Positions 1 through 8,052 of a stretch of DNA of 37,855 nt are shown here, piece after piece. How positions within the stretch are numbered: the stretch's first letter is position 1; each line of letters starts with the position of its first letter. Under the pieces are notes generated by a model that made no database searches, was not told the DNA's origin, and saw only the letters and a list, made by a program, of their open reading frames with translations. Where the stretch lies: the NCBI GenBank assembly GCA_002698945.1, contig NZZV01000186.1, positions 1 through 37,855 on the forward strand. Direction: 5' to 3'. The stretch is from Acidimicrobiaceae bacterium (GTDB taxonomy: Bacteria; Actinomycetota; Acidimicrobiia; Acidimicrobiales; Ilumatobacteraceae). The position numbers and the translations under genes were made by a program.

Positions 1-1
1 C

Positions 2-1108
2 AACTTCAACACCGTGTGGACGTCGATCTTCGAGCCGCTCCCGACGTTCGGGTTCCTCGACCGGCTCGCCCGCGAGTCGGAGTGGGCGGCACGCCACGCG
101 CAGCCGTACCACATCATGGGATCCGACGCCTCCGGTGTCGTGCTGCAGGTCGGTTCGGCGGTGCGCAACTGGAAGCCGGGTGACCGGGTCACGGTCCACT
201 GCAATCACGTCGACGATCAGGACCACTCGGCCCACGACGACTCGATGCTCGCGGCCAACCAGCGCATCTGGGGCTTCGAGACCAACTTCGGCGGTCTCGC
301 CGACCTGTCGGTCGTCAAGGCCAACCAGCTGATGCCGAAGCCTGCCCACCTCACGTGGGAGGAGGCGGCGGTCAACGCGCTCTGCAACTCGACGTCCTAC
401 CGCATGCTCGTCAGCCACAACGGCGCCAACATGAAGCAGGGCGACACCGTGCTCGTCTGGGGCGCGACCGGCGGCATCGGCGGCTACGCAGTCCAGTACG
501 TGCTCAACGGCGGTGGCACCCCGATCGGCGTCGTGTCGTCGCCCGAGCGCGCCCAGCTCCTCAACGACATGGGATGCGAAGCGGTCATCGACCGTCGCGC
601 CGAGGGCTACGAGTTCTGGTCGGACGAGCACACCCAGGACGAGTCGGAGTGGCGCCGCTTCGGCAAGAAGATCCGCGAACTGGTCGGCGAGGACCCCGAC
701 ATCGTGTTCGAACACCCCGGCCGGTCGACGATGGGCGCCTCGATCTTCGCGGTCAAGCGTGGCGGCACCGTCGTCACCTGCGCCGCCACCTCGGGCTACA
801 TGGTCGAGTTCGACAACCGCCACTTCTGGATGAAGTTGAAGCGGCTGCTGTCGTCGCACTTCGCCAACTACGAGGAGGCGTGGGCGGCCAACAAGCTGAT
901 CAGCCAAGGCCGCATCCACCCGATCATGAGTGACGTCTACGCCCTCGAACAGGTCGGGCAGGCCTCGCTCGCGGTGCACCGCAACCAGGCGGAGGGCAAG
1001 CTCGGCGTGCTGTGCCTCGCCCCCGAGGAAGGTCTCGGCATCGACGACCCCGAGTTCCGCGAGCAGGTCGGCGAGGACAACATCACCCGCTACCGCACCA
1101 AGCGCTGA
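2..1108 (+). CDS. ccr: Crotonyl-CoA carboxylase/reductase, 3' part
   Basis: Partial gene: the reading frame is open at the left edge and 368 residues are visible. The product is a zinc-independent MDR-superfamily enzyme that reduces crotonyl-CoA with NADPH while fixing CO2 to give ethylmalonyl-CoA, in the cytosol, as part of the ethylmalonyl-CoA pathway or extender-unit supply. Family signatures are visible: a nucleotide-binding loop GATGGIGG at about residue 153 of the visible part, the WGFETNFGG segment with the Phe-Glu pair associated with CO2 binding in this family, and SSHFANYEEAW near the C-terminus with the matching His. The C-terminal ending RYRTKR is typical of the family. No other ethylmalonyl-CoA pathway gene is in the window. 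The call is firm; the missing part is the N-terminal third. Confidence 0.95.
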   Translation, partial: NFNTVWTSIFEPLPTFGFLDRLARESEWAARHAQPYHIMGSDASGVVLQVGSAVRNWKPGDRVTVHCNHVDDQDHSAHDDSMLAANQRIWGFETNFGGLADLSVVKANQLMPKPAHLTWEEAAVNALCNSTSYRMLVSHNGANMKQGDTVLVWGATGGIGGYAVQYVLNGGGTPIGVVSSPERAQLLNDMGCEAVIDRRAEGYEFWSDEHTQDESEWRRFGKKIRELVGEDPDIVFEHPGRSTMGASIFAVKRGGTVVTCAATSGYMVEFDNRHFWMKLKRLLSSHFANYEEAWAANKLISQGRIHPIMSDVYALEQVGQASLAVHRNQAEGKLGVLCLAPEEGLGIDDPEFREQVGEDNITRYRTKR

Positions 1109-1129
1109 CCCACCCCCGCCTCCGCCTTG

Positions 1130-1189
1130 CGGGTCGGGTGATCTCCGTGAACGCCGACTCCGTCGTCGTCCCCTCCGACACCCGACCCG
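1130..1189. terminator. Inverted repeat between convergent genes
   Basis: CGGGTCGGGTG (1130-1140) is matched by its exact complement CACCCGACCCG (1179-1189) across a 38-nt loop. It lies between the ccr stop and the stop of the convergent zinc-ribbon gene. There is no T-run, so a terminator role is only plausible. Confidence 0.35.
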
Positions 1190-1210
1190 GGAACGTCCAG
1201 GATCTGGGGG

Positions 1211-1402
1211 TCAGTCGTCTTTGAGGGCGACGGCGTTGGGGGTCACGTTCATCTTCGGCTCGTACTCGGCCAGCTCGACGACGCGACCCTCGCTGCGGAA
1301 CGCGTCGCGCAGCTGGTCGCGGCACGTTTCGCACGGCCCGTAGAACCGAGCTTCGACCGTCGACGCACAACGCGGGCACACGAACTCCACGACGGGCACC
1401 AT
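1211..1402 (-). CDS. Small zinc-ribbon protein
   Basis: 63-residue protein with two CxxC knuckles, CPRC (about residues 9-12) and CETC (about 24-27), spaced as in a single zinc ribbon, followed by a short acidic/basic tail. No other domain is visible. It starts 30 bp from the divergent gene at 1433, and an in-frame GTG at 1408 is an alternative start. It could be a small nucleic-acid-binding or metal-storage protein; I do not recognise a specific function. The frame continues open far upstream, but that extension lies antisense to the next gene and is not believed. Confidence 0.7.
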   Translation of the reverse strand: MVPVVEFVCPRCASTVEARFYGPCETCRDQLRDAFRSEGRVVELAEYEPKMNVTPNAVALKDD

Positions 1403-1419
1403 ATCCGTCACGGCGTTGC

Positions 1420-1425
1420 TACGGT
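1420..1425 (+). promoter_or_regulatory. -10 element for leaderless gene at 1433
   Basis: TACGGT followed by 7 nt and then GTG at 1433. This is one of a dozen TANNNT-N6/7-RTG arrangements in the window and it sets the start of the downstream gene. Confidence 0.6.
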
Positions 1426-1432
1426 TCGATGC

Positions 1433-2878
1433 GTGTCGGACGGGCCTGCCACCACTCCCGCGGACGGCGCCGAACGACCGCAACGGCGCCGCGCGATCCC
1501 CAAGCCGCCCAACTACGCGGCCCGGCGCATGCTCGTCGGCACCGGCATCGTCACCTTGTTGTTCGCTGCCGCCGTCGTCGGGTGGCGATGGTTCGGCGGC
1601 GGCGACTCGACGAACGATCGCGACCGCGTGGGCTGGAGCACGATCGCCGTGGTCGACCGCACGACCGGCGACGTCACCTATCTCGACGCCGACGGCGAGG
1701 TCGTCGGCGAGTCGCTCGACCACGGACGGACCGGCGCGATACATGCATACGACGGCACGGTGTCGTTGACGAACAGCCGAACCCTCACGGTCGTGCCGCC
1801 GCCCGGGAGCGACGCCGAGCCGCTGGTCGTCGAACTGCCCGACCGAGCCCAGGTCACACCGGTCCGAACCGGGGACGGCACCTTCCTCGCGACCGGCGAA
1901 CCCACCGGCGGCGACGTCTCCCTCGTCGACGTGTCGGCCGCCACCGTCGTCGACATCGGCGATCTGGCCATCGCGAACTCGCCCGTCGACCCGACCATGT
2001 TCGTGGCCACGATGCGGTGGAACGACGACGGCTCGCTGTTCGCGATCGCCGACGCCGCCAACTTCCAGACGATCGTCGTCCGGCCGGGCGACCCGGAGCC
2101 GATCTTCCTCGCCGACCAACCGATCGCCGTCGGCGACGACCTGATCGCCACGAGTCAGACCGTCGGTCTCCAGGCCGACGTTTCGCTGATGGGTCTCGAC
2201 CGGACGGCCCAGGCGACCGTGCCGACCGAGATCCCCGCCGGCAGCATCGGGGTCCTCCGCGACGACCGCCTCACCATGGTCGCCGTCGACGGTGGTGTCT
2301 ACCGCATCGAGTCGGGCGCCGACGCCGCCGAACGTATCGGCGCGGTGGCGGTCCCCGCCGGCGCCGCGATCGAATGGGTCGCGCCGATCGCCGGCGGTGA
2401 CCGGCTCGTCGTCGGTGGCGCCACCTTCGAGGTCGTCGTCGATCTCGACGGCCGCACGCTGTTCACCACGACGTTCGCCACCGCGGTCGATCCGACGCCG
2501 CCCGATCCGCTGTGGACCTGCCTGCCCGTCGGCGGCTCCGACGGCTATCACTCGATCGTCGACGTCGAGTCGGGAGAACAGCTGGCCGACCTGTCGGGCG
2601 TCGAGGCCATCGAGGGCGTCGCCGCCGACGGGTGCAGCGTGCTCGCCTCGATCGCCGGCGAGGCCGTCGTCATCGGGCCCGAGGGCACGGCGACGATCGG
2701 TGCGTACGACCGGGCGGTCCTCGGCCCCGACGGTGTGAGCGTCGTCCTGGTCACCGAGGACGGCACCGTCGAATTGCTCGTCGTCGACGTCGTGGACGAC
2801 GAGCTGGTGGTCGGTGACCCGGTCGACCTGTCGTCGCTCAGCGAACCGGACGATCTGATCGCCTTCGTCCCCGACTGA
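1433..2878 (+). CDS. Membrane-anchored beta-propeller-like protein, unknown function
   Basis: 481 residues. There is a charged, Pro/Arg-rich cytoplasmic N-terminus (1-30), one membrane segment (about 33-52), then a roughly 425-residue acidic extracytoplasmic domain rich in Val, Asp and Gly. That domain repeats short blocks of strand, turn and strand (for example DDGSLFAIAD, DDRLTMVAVDGGVYRI, GDRLVVGG, DGVSVVLVTEDGTVELL), which looks like a WD40/YVTN-type propeller. No catalytic motif is seen. The GTG start is chosen because a TACGGT -10 lies 7 nt upstream and because the gene would otherwise run into the divergent zinc-ribbon gene. It might be a solute sensor or a scaffold on the outer face of the membrane; the function is unknown. 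Confidence 0.75.
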   Translation: MSDGPATTPADGAERPQRRRAIPKPPNYAARRMLVGTGIVTLLFAAAVVGWRWFGGGDSTNDRDRVGWSTIAVVDRTTGDVTYLDADGEVVGESLDHGRTGAIHAYDGTVSLTNSRTLTVVPPPGSDAEPLVVELPDRAQVTPVRTGDGTFLATGEPTGGDVSLVDVSAATVVDIGDLAIANSPVDPTMFVATMRWNDDGSLFAIADAANFQTIVVRPGDPEPIFLADQPIAVGDDLIATSQTVGLQADVSLMGLDRTAQATVPTEIPAGSIGVLRDDRLTMVAVDGGVYRIESGADAAERIGAVAVPAGAAIEWVAPIAGGDRLVVGGATFEVVVDLDGRTLFTTTFATAVDPTPPDPLWTCLPVGGSDGYHSIVDVESGEQLADLSGVEAIEGVAADGCSVLASIAGEAVVIGPEGTATIGAYDRAVLGPDGVSVVLVTEDGTVELLVVDVVDDELVVGDPVDLSSLSEPDDLIAFVPD

Positions 2879-2961
2879 ACCGTCGGCGCAGCTCGCAAGC
2901 CAGATCGTTGACCAGTTCGCCGACCAGTTCGACCATCGCGCGGCGCGTGCGACCACCCGCG

Positions 2962-2967
2962 TAATCT
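2962..2967 (+). promoter_or_regulatory. -10 element for leaderless methyltransferase
   Basis: TAATCT then 6 nt, then GTG at 2974. This favours the second in-frame GTG over the one at 2968, which directly abuts the -10. Confidence 0.6.
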
Positions 2968-2973
2968 GTGGCC

Positions 2974-4377
2974 GTGCCCGATTCGAGCGTGCCCGCGCGC
3001 GCCCCACGCGCGACCGACGACACCGCTCGTCGTGCCACGACCACCTCGAACTTCGGCGTGTCCAAGCGCGAATCGCACGACGCGTCGGGCTTCTACGGCC
3101 GCTTCGAGGCGCCGGTGCTCGATGACGACGACACCGTCCTGACGCCCGTAGCGATCGACGAGCCACTGGTGTGCGGTGACGCCCGCGACATGCACACCCT
3201 CGTCGACGGGTCGGTGGCGCTGGTCGTGACGTCACCGCCGTACTTCGCCGGCAAGCAGTACGAGGAGGAACTCGAACGCGACGGCGTGCCGTCGTCGTAC
3301 CTCGAGTACCTCGAACTGCTCCACGACGTGTTCGCCGAGTGTGTGCGCGTGCTCGAACCGGGAGGGCGGATCGCGGTCAACGTCGCCAACCTCGGCCGGA
3401 AGCCCTACCGCTCGCTCGCTGCCGACGTCATCCACATCCTGCAGGACCGGCTCGGCCTGTTGCTGCGCGGCGAGATCGTCTGGCAGAAAGGCGCCGGTGC
3501 CAGCGGCAGCTGCGCCTGGGGATCGTTCCGCACGGCGACCAACCCGGTGCTGCGCGACGTCACCGAGCGGGTGATCGTGGCGAGCAAGGGCCGATTCCAA
3601 CGCGCCCTGTCTGCCGACCAGCGGGCGGCGCGCGGGCTGCCGCACCGGTCGACGATCGGCACGGAGGACTTCATGTCGCTCACCCTGGACGTCTGGCAGA
3701 CGCCGACCGAGTCCGCCAAGCGGGTCGGCCACCCGGCCCCGTTCCCGGTCGAGCTGCCCGAGAAGCTGATCGAGCTGTACACGTTCGAGAACGACCTCGT
3801 GCTCGACCCGTTCGTCGGGAGCGGCTCGACCCTCGTCGCCGCCTCTCGACTCGGCCGCCGCTACGTCGGCTACGACCTCGACCCCGGCTATCTGGAGCTG
3901 GCCGCGGCGCGGCTCGACGACGAAGGGCATCCGCTCGAGCTGATCGAGGACCGGCAGGCAGGATCCAAAGAGCGGGTCCAGCAGGTGCTGGAGGCCGCCG
4001 GCTTCGCGGAGGTCGAGGGTCCGGGTGTGCGGATCAAAGGGGTCGGGCTCACCGCGCCGTACGTCGCGACCGACCAGGCCGGTGGCCGCTGGGTCGTGCT
4101 GATCGGCGGCCCGTTCGTCCGCTATCGCGGCGGCCTGAACTCCGCCGACGCCGTGTGGCGCACGCTCGGCCACGCGCACGCGCTGCGCGGCGCGGGCGAA
4201 CGGGTGCTCGTGCTCACCTCCGACGTGCCGCGTCGACGGACCGAGTTCGACCAGGCGATCCGGTCGGCCGGGCCCGACGCATGCCACGACGTCATCGACG
4301 TGTTCGACGACGACGCGCTCGCCCGACTCACCCAGTACGCGGCCGGCAGGTACGAATCCCTGCCCGGCTTCTGGTAG
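2974..4377 (+). CDS. DNA (N4-cytosine or N6-adenine) methyltransferase with extra C-terminal domain
   Basis: 467 residues. Motif IV (SPPY, residues 87-90) precedes motif I (DPFVGSGST, about 278-286), the order of beta-class amino-methyltransferases. The following YVGYDLDPGYLELA is the acidic SAM-binding strand. The enzyme would transfer methyl from SAM to an exocyclic amine in a specific DNA site. A C-terminal domain of about 135 residues beyond the catalytic core contains hydrophobic strands such as RWVVLIGG and ERVLVLTSDVP. It resembles an alpha/beta, possibly nuclease-derived, fold, but I see no intact nuclease motif. No restriction gene is adjacent, so it behaves as an orphan methyltransferase. 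It converges on the protease gene with 37 bp between stops. Confidence 0.85.
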   Translation: MPDSSVPARAPRATDDTARRATTTSNFGVSKRESHDASGFYGRFEAPVLDDDDTVLTPVAIDEPLVCGDARDMHTLVDGSVALVVTSPPYFAGKQYEEELERDGVPSSYLEYLELLHDVFAECVRVLEPGGRIAVNVANLGRKPYRSLAADVIHILQDRLGLLLRGEIVWQKGAGASGSCAWGSFRTATNPVLRDVTERVIVASKGRFQRALSADQRAARGLPHRSTIGTEDFMSLTLDVWQTPTESAKRVGHPAPFPVELPEKLIELYTFENDLVLDPFVGSGSTLVAASRLGRRYVGYDLDPGYLELAAARLDDEGHPLELIEDRQAGSKERVQQVLEAAGFAEVEGPGVRIKGVGLTAPYVATDQAGGRWVVLIGGPFVRYRGGLNSADAVWRTLGHAHALRGAGERVLVLTSDVPRRRTEFDQAIRSAGPDACHDVIDVFDDDALARLTQYAAGRYESLPGFW

Positions 4378-4414
4378 CGGCCCACCCGTCGGTCACACCG
4401 GTCGGTCGCACCCG

Positions 4415-5086
4415 TCAGTCACACCGGTGCAGGTCGACGTCGCCGAGATCGGCGTCGACGAGCTGCGCATCGAGCCTCGACGTCCCCCGCGCGGCGTCGA
4501 TCGCGTACGCCACGTCACTGTTCCGCGTACTGCGCGCCCACAACACGCCGACCACGCCGTCGCCGGTGAGAATCGGCCCGCCCGAGTCGCCCGGCTCGAG
4601 CGTGGCACGCAACTCGAAGGCGGGGCGGACGGTGGCGCCCTCGACGTAGATGTCCTCGGTCTCGAGCCGGATCGCCCGGACGACGTCGACGTCGATCTCG
4701 ACGACGGTGCCGTCACGGACCGCCCAGGCGCGTGCCCGATCGAACCCGGGTTCACCGTCGTCGGCCCGAACGATCCCCGTCGGTCTGATGCCGGCAAGGT
4801 CGGCACGCAGATAGGCGAGATCGAGGTCGGGGTCGAACCCCACCACGCTCGCCTCGCGACGTTCCCGGCCCGCCTCGACGACCACGGACGTCGCACCTCG
4901 AAGCGTGTGGGCCGACGTGAGCACGAGGTCGTCGTCGACGACCACACCGCTCCCCGTCGTGCGTACCGACCCGCATCCGTCGACGACGATGCCGACCACC
5001 GAACTCGGCGGGTCGGCCGCGCATCCGGCGCCGGTAAAGGCACCCACGACACAGAGGGCGCCGAGCACTCGGAACGGCGCGTTCAG
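4415..5086 (-). CDS. Trypsin-like serine protease, probable lipoprotein
   Basis: 223 residues if translation starts at CTG 5086. A short n-region with one Arg and a hydrophobic stretch lead to Ala-Gly-Cys at 20-22, a lipobox. The catalytic triad is intact: His60 (LTSAHTL), Asp89 (DLDLAYL) and Ser168 (EPGDSGGP), as in secreted S1/DegP-type proteases, but there is no PDZ domain. The CTG overlaps the stop of the upstream acetyltransferase (CTGA) and has AAGGAG 5 nt upstream, so coupled initiation at CTG fits best. The next start, GTG 5068, would give a signal with no positive charge. It should act outside the membrane; the substrate is unknown. Confidence 0.8.
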   Translation of the reverse strand: MNAPFRVLGALCVVGAFTGAGCAADPPSSVVGIVVDGCGSVRTTGSGVVVDDDLVLTSAHTLRGATSVVVEAGRERREASVVGFDPDLDLAYLRADLAGIRPTGIVRADDGEPGFDRARAWAVRDGTVVEIDVDVVRAIRLETEDIYVEGATVRPAFELRATLEPGDSGGPILTGDGVVGVLWARSTRNSDVAYAIDAARGTSRLDAQLVDADLGDVDLHRCD

Positions 5087-5556
5087 CCCAGCTCCTTCGA
5101 CATCCAGATCGAGTCGTCGATCGTGAAGCCGGCGGCGGCGTACCACCGGCGTGCACGCTCGTTCGGGCGTTCCGTCTCGAGGAAGATCCGTTTGGCGCCG
5201 ACGCGACGGCACTCGGCCTCGACGGCGGCGAGCAACTCACCACCGACGCCGTGGCCGCGGGAGCGCACGTAGATCTCGTCGAGCACGACGTCGAGGCCGC
5301 CGACCTCGATCGACCAGCCCCACGACACGGCGGCGTAGCCGATCACGCCCGCACCGTCATCGCTTCCAACGTCATCGGAGCCGTCGTCGGCGACGAGCAC
5401 GAAGCCGTGGGTGTCGTCGAGCATCAGACCGCCGAACCCGGCGCGGACCGTCTGCTCGTCGAATCGATGCCCGTCGGCCGCGCAGTACTCGGCACCCAAC
5501 TCGACCAGCGCGTCGAGATCGGCGGCGACCGACCGGCGGATGTGGAGCGTCGACAC
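5083..5556 (-). CDS. GNAT-family N-acetyltransferase
   Basis: 157 residues with the GNAT acetyl-CoA-binding signature RSRGHGVGGELL in the middle (R-x-x-G-x-G/A) and the usual C-terminal motif (NERARRWYAAAGF). It would acetylate an unknown small molecule or protein amine in the cytosol. The start is taken at GTG 5556 because TAGCGT lies 7 nt upstream; a GTG at 5574 would add six residues. Its stop overlaps the CTG start of the protease gene, so the two form a coupled pair. Confidence 0.88.
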   Translation of the reverse strand: MSTLHIRRSVAADLDALVELGAEYCAADGHRFDEQTVRAGFGGLMLDDTHGFVLVADDGSDDVGSDDGAGVIGYAAVSWGWSIEVGGLDVVLDEIYVRSRGHGVGGELLAAVEAECRRVGAKRIFLETERPNERARRWYAAAGFTIDDSIWMSKELG

Positions 5557-5563
5557 GCGAGCG

Positions 5564-5569
5564 ACGCTA
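5564..5569 (-). promoter_or_regulatory. -10 element for leaderless acetyltransferase
   Basis: TAGCGT on the minus strand, 7 nt before GTG 5556. Confidence 0.6.
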
Positions 5570-5632
5570 CTCACCCTGTTCGCGTCGGACCGGTCGAGCC
5601 GCGACGAATGAGAGGCGGATGCGCCGGAACGG

Positions 5633-6919
5633 TCAGCCGAAGACGCGCTCGAGATAGGTGTTGGCGAAGGTCCGGTCCGGATCGAACCGGTCGCGCAACG
5701 CCATCGCGTCGTCCCAGCGGGGATACCGCTCTCGCAGCACGTCGGCGGTCTGCCCGTGCAGCTTGCCCCAGTGGGGACGCCCGCCGTAGTCGTCCATGAT
5801 GCGCTCGACCGTGTCGAAGTAGTGCTCGAACGGCATACCCGGATACTGGTGGACGGCGATCCAGCCGCTGTCTCGTCCGTACGCGGTCGAGAGCGGGAGG
5901 TCGTCGGCGGCCGAACACCGCACCTCGATCGGGAGGAGCACCGGATGATGGAGGGATCTGATCAGGGCCTGCACCCGCTCGACCGCCTCCGGTACGGCGT
6001 CGACCGGGATCCCGTACTCCATCTCGACGAACCGCACCCGCCGCGGGCTCGCGAACACCCGATCGGATCGATCGATCAGGTCGCGTTCGCTCGCCGCCGC
6101 TGCGAACGCGCCCGTGATGCGCGGGACCAGCGACGGCACCCGACGGCCGACGGCGCACGCCAGGCCGAACGCGACGTTCTCGAACAGGTACTTGTCGCGC
6201 ACATAGGCCGCCTTCGACGGCGGGCGAGGCGGCTCGTCGGTACGGCGATTGCGTTTGGTGAGCGCACGATCGTCGCCCGGGAAGAAGAAGAACTCGGCAT
6301 GGTCCGCGCCCGCGATGAATTCGCTCCACCTGCCCAGCACGTCGGCGAGCGGTTCGACGACCTCGTGGGCGTGCAGGTCGAACGACGGCACCGCGCGCAG
6401 AGTCACCTCGGTGACGATGCCGAACCCACCCACACCGACGGCCAACGTCTTCAGCGTGTCGGGGTCGGTGTCGAGATCGACCCGGTGCACGTCCCCGCGC
6501 CCGTCGACGAGTTCGAGGCCGACGATCGTGGTCGCGAGGTTGCCGAGTGCACGACCGGTGCCGTGGGTGGCGGTGGCGGTGGCCCCGGCCAGCGACTGGA
6601 CGTCGATGTCGCCGAGGTTCGGGAGGGCGAGCCCCTGATCGTGCAGTCGCTCGCTCAGCGCACGGAGCGTGATCCCGGCGCGGACCCGCACGAGATCCCC
6701 GTCGACCGCGAGCACCTCGTCGAGCCGATCGAGCGACACGGAAACGCCGTCGGTCATCGCAGCGCCGGTGAACGAATGTCCGGCGCCGATCGCCTTCACC
6801 CGTCGACCTGCTCCATGCGCGGCCGCGACGACCGCAGCGACCTGATCGGTCGACGTCGGACGCTCGATCACCGCCGGTGAACACGTCTGGTTCCGGGCCC
6901 AGTTGCGCACCTCCGTCAC
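5633..6919 (-). CDS. FAD-linked aldonolactone oxidase family protein (D-arabinono-1,4-lactone oxidase type)
   Basis: 428 residues, the usual length. The VAO-type FAD domain has the GAGHSF motif around residue 45, whose His normally carries FAD covalently. The C-terminal half has the HWGKLH motif conserved in aldonolactone oxidases (L-gulonolactone, arabinonolactone) and ends near ANTYLERVFG. The reaction would be oxidation of a sugar lactone with O2 or a cytochrome; the substrate cannot be read from sequence. The start is GTG 6919, placed by TAGCGT 7 nt upstream. An in-frame extension upstream crosses the dps terminator hairpin and is rejected. Confidence 0.85.
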   Translation of the reverse strand: MTEVRNWARNQTCSPAVIERPTSTDQVAAVVAAAHGAGRRVKAIGAGHSFTGAAMTDGVSVSLDRLDEVLAVDGDLVRVRAGITLRALSERLHDQGLALPNLGDIDVQSLAGATATATHGTGRALGNLATTIVGLELVDGRGDVHRVDLDTDPDTLKTLAVGVGGFGIVTEVTLRAVPSFDLHAHEVVEPLADVLGRWSEFIAGADHAEFFFFPGDDRALTKRNRRTDEPPRPPSKAAYVRDKYLFENVAFGLACAVGRRVPSLVPRITGAFAAAASERDLIDRSDRVFASPRRVRFVEMEYGIPVDAVPEAVERVQALIRSLHHPVLLPIEVRCSAADDLPLSTAYGRDSGWIAVHQYPGMPFEHYFDTVERIMDDYGGRPHWGKLHGQTADVLRERYPRWDDAMALRDRFDPDRTFANTYLERVFG

Positions 6920-6926
6920 CGCACGG

Positions 6927-6932
6927 ACGCTA
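6927..6932 (-). promoter_or_regulatory. -10 element for leaderless lactone oxidase
   Basis: TAGCGT on the minus strand, 7 nt before GTG 6919. Confidence 0.6.
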
Positions 6933-6945
6933 GCGGTCAGGGCGC

Positions 6946-6981
6946 GACGACGCCCCGGTCGCATCTGACCGGGGCGTCGTC
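6946..6981 (-). terminator. Strong hairpin downstream of dps
   Basis: A perfect 15-bp stem (arms 6946-6960 and 6967-6981, GACGACGCCCCGGTC and its complement) with a 6-nt loop, 39 nt after the dps stop. It has no T-tract, as is common in high-GC actinobacteria. It separates dps from the oxidase gene. Confidence 0.75.
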
Positions 6982-7020
6982 TGGACGGACGTGATCGGAG
7001 CTGATCGTCCGGGAGGGGGG

Positions 7021-7566
7021 TCAGTCGTGCTGTTCGGAGTTCCGGAACACGACGTCGCCCGAGGCGTCCTGGAGGTGGGCACGCACGAACCACTGGTACT
7101 GCTCGAGGTCGCGCAGCTGCCCGATCAGGAGATCCTCGGTGACCGGGTCGACGTCGGCCAACTTCTGCTGGGCAGCGCGATGGCTCTCGATCACGCCGCC
7201 GTAAACGGCGTCGAGCGCCGACAGGTGGCGAACGGTCGGGGCCCGGTTGAGGTCGTAGTCGTCCCACGAGCGGAACTTGGTGATGGCGCCGGGCGTGCCG
7301 AGCGGCGACCCGCCGAGGGTGGCGATGCGCTCCGCGACGTCGTCGCTCATCTCACGGATCGTGTCGACCTGCGGGTCGAGGAACTCGTGGACGGAGATGA
7401 AGTTCACACCCACGACGTTCCAGTGGATGTGCTTCAGTGTCAGCTGCAGGTCGAGGAGCGAGGCGAGGCGTTCCTGCAAAATCGAGATGGTCGTGACCGC
7501 CCGATCGCTGTCGAGCCCGGGCACGGTGACGAGGGGAGTATCGGGGGTATCGGTCTTCGTCGTCAT
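7021..7566 (-). CDS. dps: Dps-family ferritin-like DNA protection protein
   Basis: 181 residues. The Dps ferroxidase signature is present: LKHIHWNVVG (His) followed by EFLDPQVDTIREMSDDVAERI-type spacing (Asp and Glu), then GGSPLGTPG. The dodecameric protein would oxidise and store iron using peroxide and protect DNA in stress. The start at ATG 7566 is fixed by a sigma-B-like promoter whose -10 ends exactly 9 nt upstream, so the message would be leaderless. Upstream in-frame codons overlap that promoter. A strong hairpin follows the gene. Confidence 0.93.
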   Translation of the reverse strand: MTTKTDTPDTPLVTVPGLDSDRAVTTISILQERLASLLDLQLTLKHIHWNVVGVNFISVHEFLDPQVDTIREMSDDVAERIATLGGSPLGTPGAITKFRSWDDYDLNRAPTVRHLSALDAVYGGVIESHRAAQQKLADVDPVTEDLLIGQLRDLEQYQWFVRAHLQDASGDVVFRNSEQHD

Positions 7567-7575
7567 GACGAGCGA

Positions 7576-7601
7576 GTACCCGACGTGATCGGCGACCAAA
7601 C
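7576..7601 (-). promoter_or_regulatory. Sigma-B-type promoter of dps
   Basis: GTTT (7598-7601), 16-nt spacer, GGGTAC (7576-7581), 9 nt, ATG of dps. It matches the sigma-B/SigF consensus GTTT-N14/17-GGGTAT/C. Confidence 0.82.
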
Positions 7602-7628
7602 GGCGCGCGAACTCGACCCTGCCAAAGC

Positions 7629-8039
7629 TCAGGTGCCGGCGCGGGGCCGAAGCAACAACGTCGCGGTGACGACGAACGCGTCACCGTCGTGTTCGACCAC
7701 GAGTTCGTCGGCCAGGTGGCGGACGATGCCGAGGCCGCGACCGTTGAGGGCGTCAGGGTCGGCGACCCGCCACCTGGTCGCGGGACCGACGCCGGGCGTC
7801 GGCCCTCGACTGTCGACGGTCACGCTCAGGTCGTCGTTGCGTTGGCTGACCGCGATCTGGACCGTGTCGGCGACCCCGTGCTCGACGGCGTTGGTGAACA
7901 GTTCGCTCACGATCAGCTGCAGATCGTCGATCACCGCCGGGTCGTCGCACTCGGCGGCGAGCCGCACGAATCGACGGGCATGCGAGACCTGTGCCGGGTC
8001 CGCCTCCAACACGATCGATGTCGCTGCCCGTTCTCCCAC
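7629..8039 (-). CDS. RsbW-like anti-sigma factor / serine kinase (HATPase)
   Basis: 136 residues with all GHKL ATP-site boxes intact: N-box ELFTNAVEHG (about 57-66), G1 VTVDSRGP and G2 GRGLGIV. Such proteins bind a sigma-B-type factor or phosphorylate a STAS antagonist. It follows a LuxR-type response regulator and lies 9 kb from the sigma factor. The start is GTG 8039, 7 nt after TAACGT, whose first three bases are the stop codon of the upstream gene. It is therefore expressed both by read-through and from its own promoter. Unlike the HATPase next to the sigma factor, this one should be an active kinase. Confidence 0.88.
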   Translation of the reverse strand: MGERAATSIVLEADPAQVSHARRFVRLAAECDDPAVIDDLQLIVSELFTNAVEHGVADTVQIAVSQRNDDLSVTVDSRGPTPGVGPATRWRVADPDALNGRGLGIVRHLADELVVEHDGDAFVVTATLLLRPRAGT

Positions 8040-8046
8040 CATCACG

Positions 8047-8052
8047 ACGTTA
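8047..8052 (-). promoter_or_regulatory. -10 element of the RsbW-like gene, built on an upstream stop codon
   Basis: TAACGT on the minus strand, 7 nt before GTG 8039. Its TAA (8050-8052) is also the stop codon of the response-regulator gene. Confidence 0.55.

Noticed and set aside
1211-3235. Long minus-strand ORF containing the zinc-ribbon protein
   Set aside because: Only the last 63 codons (1211-1402) have a credible protein; the rest lies antisense to the propeller-like protein and part of the methyltransferase.
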